DNA from: Bacteroidia bacterium
GTDB taxonomy: Bacteria; Bacteroidota; Bacteroidia; Flavobacteriales; Flavobacteriaceae
Assembly (NCBI GenBank): GCA_030425715.1
Contig: JAUIAA010000060.1
Coordinates: forward strand, 1 to 9,327
Length of the DNA stretch: 9,327 nt
Direction of reading: 5' to 3'
The translations under genes and the position numbers were made by a program. Position 1 is the first letter of the stretch. Each line of letters begins with the position of its first letter. The notes below the pieces were generated by a model. It saw only the letters and a list, made by a program, of their open reading frames with translations. It did no database searches and was not told where the DNA came from. Shown in pieces: positions 4,896 through 9,327 of the stretch.

Positions 4896-6485
4896 ATGAA
4901 TTTAATGCAGCGCATATTGACCCTTATATTGTTTTTAAGCTTTTTTTATGGCAATACCCAAGAAACTGAAAATAAAAGTGACTCCCTAAAATTAACAACC
5001 AAAACAACTTTACAAAATTATACCGATGCTATGTATCAAGAAATTGATACATTAAAAATTGATACTACCTTAATTGCTGGACAAGATATTGCACTTATTG
5101 ATTATCAAGATGCCAGTGAATTTGACAAAAAATGGATGGAATCATGGGAAAACAATACTATTGATAGTTCATTAACAATCCACCCGCAAGACACTTTAGG
5201 TAATTTAGTAATTACAGATTTTAGCACAGAAGTTTTAAAAGAACGATTAGAAAAATTAAATAGCGAAACCCCATTTAATGTAGCCTATAATCCTTCATTG
5301 GAAAAAATAATAAAGCACTATTTAAAAAACAGACCACAAACTCTCGCTAATTTAATGGGAAAAGCAAAATACTATTTTCCAATGTTTGAAGAGCACTTAG
5401 ATAAATATGATATTCCTTTGGAAATAAAATATTTGGCCATTGTAGAGTCGGCATTAAAGCCCAATGCAAAATCGCGAGTTGGCGCAAAAGGACTTTGGCA
5501 GTTTATGTACGGCACAGGAAAAGAGTATAATTTAAATGTGAGTTCTTATGTAGATGAACGTTCCGACCCTATCAAATCTACCGAAGCAGCCTGTAAATAT
5601 TTAACCAATTTATATAAAATATTTAACGATTGGGATTTGGCATTAGCAGCTTACAATTCGGGCCCTGGAAATGTTAACAAAGCCATAAGACGTTCAGGAG
5701 GTTATAAAAATTACTGGAATATTCGTCATCATTTGCCAAGAGAAACTGCTGGATATTTACCTGCCTTTTATGCAACCTATTACATTTTTGAGTATGCCAA
5801 GGAGCACCAATTGTATCCAACGAACGAATTGATGGATTTTTTTGAAACAGATACCATTCAAGTCAAAAGGCAACTTACTTTTGAACAAATTAACAAAGTT
5901 TTAGAAACGGATGATGAGTTATTGGAATTTTTAAACCCACAATTTAAATTAAACATCATTCCAAAAGTTAAAAATAAAACGTACAGTTTAACTATCCCAA
6001 AATATTTGGTAGGTAAATTTGTGGCTAATGAAGATAAAATTTACGCTTTCGCGGAAGTAGACGATTCTAAAAGAGAAAAACCATTTCCAAAGTATATTGA
6101 AAGTAATGATAAAATTAGATACAGAGTTAGAAGTGGTGATTATTTAGGTAAAATTGCCAATAGATATGGGGTTTCTGTAAGTCAAATTAAAAGATGGAAC
6201 GGATTAAGATCTAATAACTTACGAGTGGGACAAAGACTTACCATTTACCCTAGAAAGCCTGTTGCAGCAGCCACAAACAATACTTCAACCAATAAAAAAA
6301 CGGTTGCAAAAAAAACGAATACGCCACCGCCAAATAAGAAATATACAACCTATGTAGTGAAGCAAGGAGATTCACTTTGGTTAATTTCTCAAAAATTTCC
6401 TAAAGTTTCTGTGAGTCAAATTAAAGATTGGAACAATATTTGGAGTAATAAATTAAAACCTGGAACTAAGCTTAAAATTTATTAG
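4896..6485 (+). CDS. Secreted MltD-like lytic transglycosylase with two LysM domains (copy 2)
   Basis: This 529-residue paralogue of the preceding gene has the same order: signal peptide (about 1-21, no lipobox), SLT domain at about 157-301 and two LysM domains. Catalytic E184 lies in 'YLAIVESALKPNA'; 'GAKGLWQFM' (196-204), 'ALAAYNSGPGNV' (249-260) and 'GYLPAFYATYYI' (286-297) complete the site. LysM1 is at 406-451 and LysM2 at 483-529. Compared with copy 1, it has a longer acidic stretch before the SLT domain (about 30-105) and a Lys/Thr/Asn/Pro-rich linker (452-482) between the LysM domains, which accounts for the extra length. ATG codons at 4896 and 4905 are both possible starts. The 161-bp gap before it is AT-rich; I see only weak promoter-like boxes (TTTG at 4840-4843 and a poor -7 near 4867-4874). 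The DUF4837 gene follows 35 bp later and probably shares its transcript. Confidence 0.94.
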   Translation: MNLMQRILTLILFLSFFYGNTQETENKSDSLKLTTKTTLQNYTDAMYQEIDTLKIDTTLIAGQDIALIDYQDASEFDKKWMESWENNTIDSSLTIHPQDTLGNLVITDFSTEVLKERLEKLNSETPFNVAYNPSLEKIIKHYLKNRPQTLANLMGKAKYYFPMFEEHLDKYDIPLEIKYLAIVESALKPNAKSRVGAKGLWQFMYGTGKEYNLNVSSYVDERSDPIKSTEAACKYLTNLYKIFNDWDLALAAYNSGPGNVNKAIRRSGGYKNYWNIRHHLPRETAGYLPAFYATYYIFEYAKEHQLYPTNELMDFFETDTIQVKRQLTFEQINKVLETDDELLEFLNPQFKLNIIPKVKNKTYSLTIPKYLVGKFVANEDKIYAFAEVDDSKREKPFPKYIESNDKIRYRVRSGDYLGKIANRYGVSVSQIKRWNGLRSNNLRVGQRLTIYPRKPVAAATNNTSTNKKTVAKKTNTPPPNKKYTTYVVKQGDSLWLISQKFPKVSVSQIKDWNNIWSNKLKPGTKLKIY

Positions 6486-6520
6486 TTCCTATTTTAATTT
6501 AACATTTCAATTTTTTAACT

Positions 6521-7492
6521 ATGCTAAAAAAATACTCCTCACTTGTACTTGTCTTTATGCTATTTATTTCGTGTAAGGATGATAAAATTACATTGGTAGA
6601 TTCTACTGGTCGTATCAATCACGTACTTATTGTAATGAAAAATTCTGATTGGCAAGGAAAAATTGGAGATGTGGTTAGAGAAATTATTGCTTCACCCGTT
6701 GAAGGACTACCACAAGACGAACCTCAATTTTCTATCAATCAGGTGGCTCCTGAAACCTTTAACAGTCTTTTTAAACGTACTAGAAATATATTATTTGTGG
6801 GTTACGACAACCAAAAAAACAATTTTTACGCCAATTATAATATATATGCCAGCCCGCAAACTACCTTAACCATTTTAGGCAATAATGAAGAAGAATTGAT
6901 TGCAAATATTAATAAGCACCAAAAAGAAATTATTAGCACTTTTAAAAATAAAGATTTGGCCTTGTACCAGCATAAAGCAACAAAAGATGCTTACAATCCA
7001 AAAAGTATTGAAACTTTTAATAAGTTAGGGTTTACTTTAAAAATACCAAAAACTTATAATAGAGTAGAGGATAATGGTGATTTTGTTTGGTATAGAAATA
7101 ATTTTACAAAAGGTCAAATGAATATTTTTGCTTTTGAAATTCCTTATGAAAAAAGTGAAGATTTAGAAATTAAAAATATAATTTCTGCAACCGATTCTAT
7201 CACAAAAAAATATATTCCTGGGCAATTTGAAGGTACTTATATGATGGCTGAACAAAGGTTTACCCCAATAGTGAAATCCTTAGAATTATCTAGTAAAAAA
7301 GCTACTGAAATAAGAGGTTTATGGGTAGTTAAAGACGATTTTATGGGTGGGCCATTTTTAAGTTATGCTATTCCTGATAAAGCAAATCATAGAATTATTA
7401 TAATTGAAGGTTTTAGCTACTCTCCAGCAACAAAAAAACGTGACTTTGTTTTTGAGCTAGAGGCAATATTAAAAACCATTAAACTAGGTTAG
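6521..7492 (+). CDS. DUF4837 family lipoprotein
   Basis: The 323-residue product starts with a lipoprotein signal: MLKKYSS, a hydrophobic core, and the lipobox 'LFISC' with C18 as the lipidated residue. It matches my recollection of DUF4837, a Bacteroidota-specific family of unknown function, through 'STGRINHVLIVMKNSDWQGKIGDVVREI' (split here across residues 28-56), 'GLPQDEPQFSINQVAP' (62-77) and the 'GQFEGTYMMAEQRF' / 'RGLWVVKDDFMGGPF' segments in the C-terminal half. The length is full. No catalytic motif is visible, so it is more likely a structural or binding protein of the envelope. Only 35 bp separate it from the transglycosylase upstream, and a terminator overlaps its stop codon, making it the last gene of the unit. 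A role with cell-wall turnover is suggested only by the neighbourhood. Confidence 0.88.
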   Translation: MLKKYSSLVLVFMLFISCKDDKITLVDSTGRINHVLIVMKNSDWQGKIGDVVREIIASPVEGLPQDEPQFSINQVAPETFNSLFKRTRNILFVGYDNQKNNFYANYNIYASPQTTLTILGNNEEELIANINKHQKEIISTFKNKDLALYQHKATKDAYNPKSIETFNKLGFTLKIPKTYNRVEDNGDFVWYRNNFTKGQMNIFAFEIPYEKSEDLEIKNIISATDSITKKYIPGQFEGTYMMAEQRFTPIVKSLELSSKKATEIRGLWVVKDDFMGGPFLSYAIPDKANHRIIIIEGFSYSPATKKRDFVFELEAILKTIKLG

Positions 7493-7522
7493 TGTACTTT
7501 AAGTAAACAACACTAATTTTTT
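7489..7522 (+). terminator. Intrinsic terminator overlapping the DUF4837 stop codon
   Basis: TTAGTGT (7489-7495) pairs with ACACTAA (7510-7516) around a 14-base loop, followed by six Ts (7517-7522). The 5' arm includes the TAG stop codon at 7490-7492. The stem is only 7 bp and AT-rich, so efficiency is uncertain, but it sits where the rightward unit should end before the convergent ApbE gene. Confidence 0.55.
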
Positions 7523-7602
7523 GTTGACTTATAAGGGTAATTCTTGATTTTGTATTACTTACTTTTTTAGTTTGAAGATATTTAATTTAACTATTTTATA
7601 GG

Positions 7603-8601
7603 TTAATTTAGTATTTCTAGGTTTTTAGTTTTAAATGTTGCAATTGCTCCATTATCATCACTATAAATTAAAAAAGCTTTCAATTCTGAGTGTTTTTTTA
7701 AAAAGATTTTGGTCTTTTCTAATCCCATTGCCATAAAAGCGGTGGCATAGGCATCTACATCAGCACAATCTAATGTGGAAATAACGGAAGCACTTAGTAA
7801 GTTACTTTTACTTGGAAAACCCGTTTTGGTATCTATAGTATGTGCGTATTTATTACCGTTTTTGTCCAATTTAAATTTTCTATAATTGCCTGATGTTGCA
7901 ATGGATTCATTTTTCAAGCTAATGGTATTCTGAAAAGATCGGGTACCGTCAAAATGAGGCTCTTCAATAGCAATTTTCCAAGGAGTATTCTTTGTGCTAA
8001 CACCTCTAGCCCTTATTTCACCACCTATTTCAATCATGTAATTTTTCACTTCCATTTGCTCAAAAAATCTTCCTATAAAATCTACAGTAAAACCTTTGGC
8101 TATAGCATTAAAATCTAAGTAGGTTTTTAAATATTTCTTTTTTACCAAATGGTTTTGAATTTCAACATTTTGAAATCCAACAAAATCAAGCATACTATCG
8201 ATATAAACTGAGTCTAAATTCTCTACTTCTCCATTTGGACCAAACCCCCACGCATTTACCAATATACCAATAGTAGGGTCAAACGCTCCATTGGTTTGTT
8301 TGTATATTTTTTTAGATTTTTGAAAAACCTCATTAAATAAATCATCAACAACAATTGTAGAGTCGCCACTATTGATTTTTGAAATATCAGAATTTGGAAT
8401 ATAAGTGCTCAACGACTTATTTATCAGATAAATCAAGCTATCTATCTGTTTTTCTGATAGGTTATACTTCCCTTGTTCTAAAGAAATATGGAAGGTGGTA
8501 CCCAGTGCATTTCCTTCAAAATTTTTATAACTACTTTTTGTTGTTTTTGCGCAGGCAAATAACAATAGAAATGCAAAAAAATAAATTACTTTTTTAAACA
8601 T
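7603..8601 (-). CDS. apbE: FAD:protein FMN transferase (ApbE family lipoprotein)
   Basis: The 332-residue protein would transfer FMN from FAD onto a Thr/Ser of target proteins through a phosphoester bond, on the periplasmic side. The signal peptide ends in lipobox 'LLFAC' (C17), so it is membrane-anchored. Family motifs occur in order: 'ALGTTFHIS' (32-40), 'STYIPNSDISKIN' (65-77), 'GAFDPTIGILVNAWGFGP' (105-122), 'LDFNAIAKGFTVD' (162-174), 'IEIGGEIRARG' (190-200), 'SIATSGNYRKF' (233-243) and 'YAHTIDTKTGFP' (252-263). The Mg-binding pattern 'DAYATAFMAMG' gives D283 and T287 as likely ligands. Length and motifs are complete. Known targets in related bacteria are NqrB/NqrC, RnfG/D and flavin-carrying reductases; none is in this window, so the partner lies elsewhere. 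It converges on the DUF4837 gene and diverges from the OmpA-family gene. Confidence 0.95.
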   Translation of the reverse strand: MFKKVIYFFAFLLLFACAKTTKSSYKNFEGNALGTTFHISLEQGKYNLSEKQIDSLIYLINKSLSTYIPNSDISKINSGDSTIVVDDLFNEVFQKSKKIYKQTNGAFDPTIGILVNAWGFGPNGEVENLDSVYIDSMLDFVGFQNVEIQNHLVKKKYLKTYLDFNAIAKGFTVDFIGRFFEQMEVKNYMIEIGGEIRARGVSTKNTPWKIAIEEPHFDGTRSFQNTISLKNESIATSGNYRKFKLDKNGNKYAHTIDTKTGFPSKSNLLSASVISTLDCADVDAYATAFMAMGLEKTKIFLKKHSELKAFLIYSDDNGAIATFKTKNLEILN

Positions 8602-8624
8602 GGTATTAGTGATTTTTTAACATA

Positions 8625-8632
8625 CAAAGATA
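8625..8632 (-). promoter_or_regulatory. -7 box of the apbE promoter
   Basis: On the minus strand, TATCTTTG (complement of 8625-8632) fits TAnnTTTG and lies 23 bases upstream of the apbE ATG. No clear TTTG -33 box is found at the usual distance. Confidence 0.4.
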
Positions 8633-8699
8633 TATTTTATCTTAGTTTTGTGATTATATATTTTTGAAATAAAAATGTGCTATTGACTGAAATATTTAA

Positions 8700-8707
8700 T
8701 AAATTTG
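8700..8707 (+). promoter_or_regulatory. -7 box of the OmpA-family gene promoter
   Basis: TAAATTTG fits TAnnTTTG and lies 26 bases upstream of the ATG at 8734. The nearest -33 candidate, TTG at 8683-8685, leaves a spacer of only 14 bases, so the promoter is incomplete by this criterion. Confidence 0.4.
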
Positions 8708-8733
8708 TTACTTAATTAAATTCTTATCCAATT

Positions 8734-9327
8734 ATGAAAAAACTTTTTTTTACTGCACTAATCTTATCTATTTTTCTTAGTTCGTGCGTTTCTTCGAAAA
8801 AATACGCAGATTTAGAAACTCAGCATAACAAAACAAAACAAGATTTAGTAGATGCTAAAGCAGATTTACAAGCTTGTTTAGTAGATAAAGATCACTTAGC
8901 CGAATTAAACAAATCGTTAAAAGAAGATAAAGATAGATCTATACAACAAGTGGAAAACTTAACGGTATTGACCCAGTCTTCTTCAGAAAATATTAAAGAT
9001 ATTATTTCTCAATTATCTGAAAAAGATAAATACATTAATGGTATCCGTGCAGCGATGACAAAGAAAGATTCTATCAATTTAGCATTGGCATTTCAGTTAA
9101 AAAGAGATTTAGCTGATGGTATTCAAGATGAGGATATTCAAATTGATGTAGAAAAAACAGTAGTTTATATTTCTATAGCTGATAAGTTATTATTTAAAAG
9201 CGGAAGTGCAGTAGTATCTGAAAAAGCGAAAGCTGTATTAGGAAAAGTAGCTACTGTAGTTTCTAGCAAACCAGATATGGAAGTGCAGGTAGAAGGGTAT
9301 ACAGATAATGTGCCAATTAATACAAAT
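8734..9327 (+). CDS. OmpA-family lipoprotein (partial, runs off the right edge)
   Basis: 198 codons are visible with no stop before the window ends. The N-terminus is a lipoprotein signal ending in lipobox 'FLSSC' (C18). Residues about 22-115 are charged and helical ('YADLETQHNKTKQDLVDAK', 'AELNKSLKEDKDRS'), most likely a coiled coil that spans the periplasm. The OmpA-like peptidoglycan-binding domain starts near 138 with 'VYISIADKLLFKSGSAVVSEKA' (split at 143-165 here) and reaches 'VEGYTDNVPI', where D191 would contact diaminopimelate; the usual histidine of GHTDN is a tyrosine. The protein would tether the outer membrane to the cell wall, or act as a MotB/OmpA-like stator in a larger complex. 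The missing C-terminus should contain the rest of the OmpA domain. It is transcribed divergently from apbE with a 132-bp shared gap. Confidence 0.92.
   Translation, partial: MKKLFFTALILSIFLSSCVSSKKYADLETQHNKTKQDLVDAKADLQACLVDKDHLAELNKSLKEDKDRSIQQVENLTVLTQSSSENIKDIISQLSEKDKYINGIRAAMTKKDSINLALAFQLKRDLADGIQDEDIQIDVEKTVVYISIADKLLFKSGSAVVSEKAKAVLGKVATVVSSKPDMEVQVEGYTDNVPINTN

Noticed and set aside
6663..6869. Second plus-strand open frame inside the DUF4837 gene
   Set aside because: Overlaps a full-length lipoprotein gene in another frame without a start context or motif.
8379..8597. Plus-strand open frame opposite the start of apbE
   Set aside because: Antisense to the signal peptide and first conserved motifs of apbE.

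Overview
The window is chromosomal DNA of a strongly AT-rich member of the Bacteroidota, most likely a marine-type Flavobacteriaceae. This rests on near-consensus Bacteroidota promoters (TTTG / TAnnTTTG), DUF4837 and paired MltD-like LysM transglycosylases, SPII lipoproteins with a xxSC/FAC lipobox, and the near absence of Shine-Dalgarno sequences. No phage, transposase, CRISPR or defence genes are visible. It is mostly an ordinary housekeeping and cell-envelope region, with a few non-coding signals worth attention.

Positions 1-1232 hold a small regulatory module. An ECF sigma factor overlaps a two-helix membrane protein by 4 bp; the latter is a likely anti-sigma factor. A divergent gene on the minus strand starts at 44 and leaves the window. 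Between the two transcription units lie two copies of the same ECF-type promoter, TGTAACC-N15-GCGTC, back to back, one per direction. The simplest reading is that the sigma factor switches on its own operon and the divergent membrane-protein gene together.

Positions 1233-1707 hold a Bacteroidota housekeeping promoter, a decayed tRNA-Asn copy split by a GC-rich 20-bp palindrome, an intact tRNA-Asn(GTT) and a strong intrinsic terminator. A promoter then leads to a small secreted protein of unknown function (1708-2106). The 314-bp gap after it contains a convergent gene remnant (2118-2252, minus).

Positions 2421-7492 run in one direction: a monoacylglycerol-lipase-like alpha/beta hydrolase, two paralogous secreted lytic transglycosylases with C-terminal LysM pairs, and a DUF4837 lipoprotein. 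A terminator overlaps the last stop codon. The transglycosylases cut peptidoglycan in the periplasm; the DUF4837 lipoprotein 35 bp downstream of the second is probably co-transcribed with it.

Positions 7603-9327 hold an ApbE-type FAD:protein FMN transferase lipoprotein (minus) and, divergently, an OmpA-family lipoprotein that runs off the right edge.
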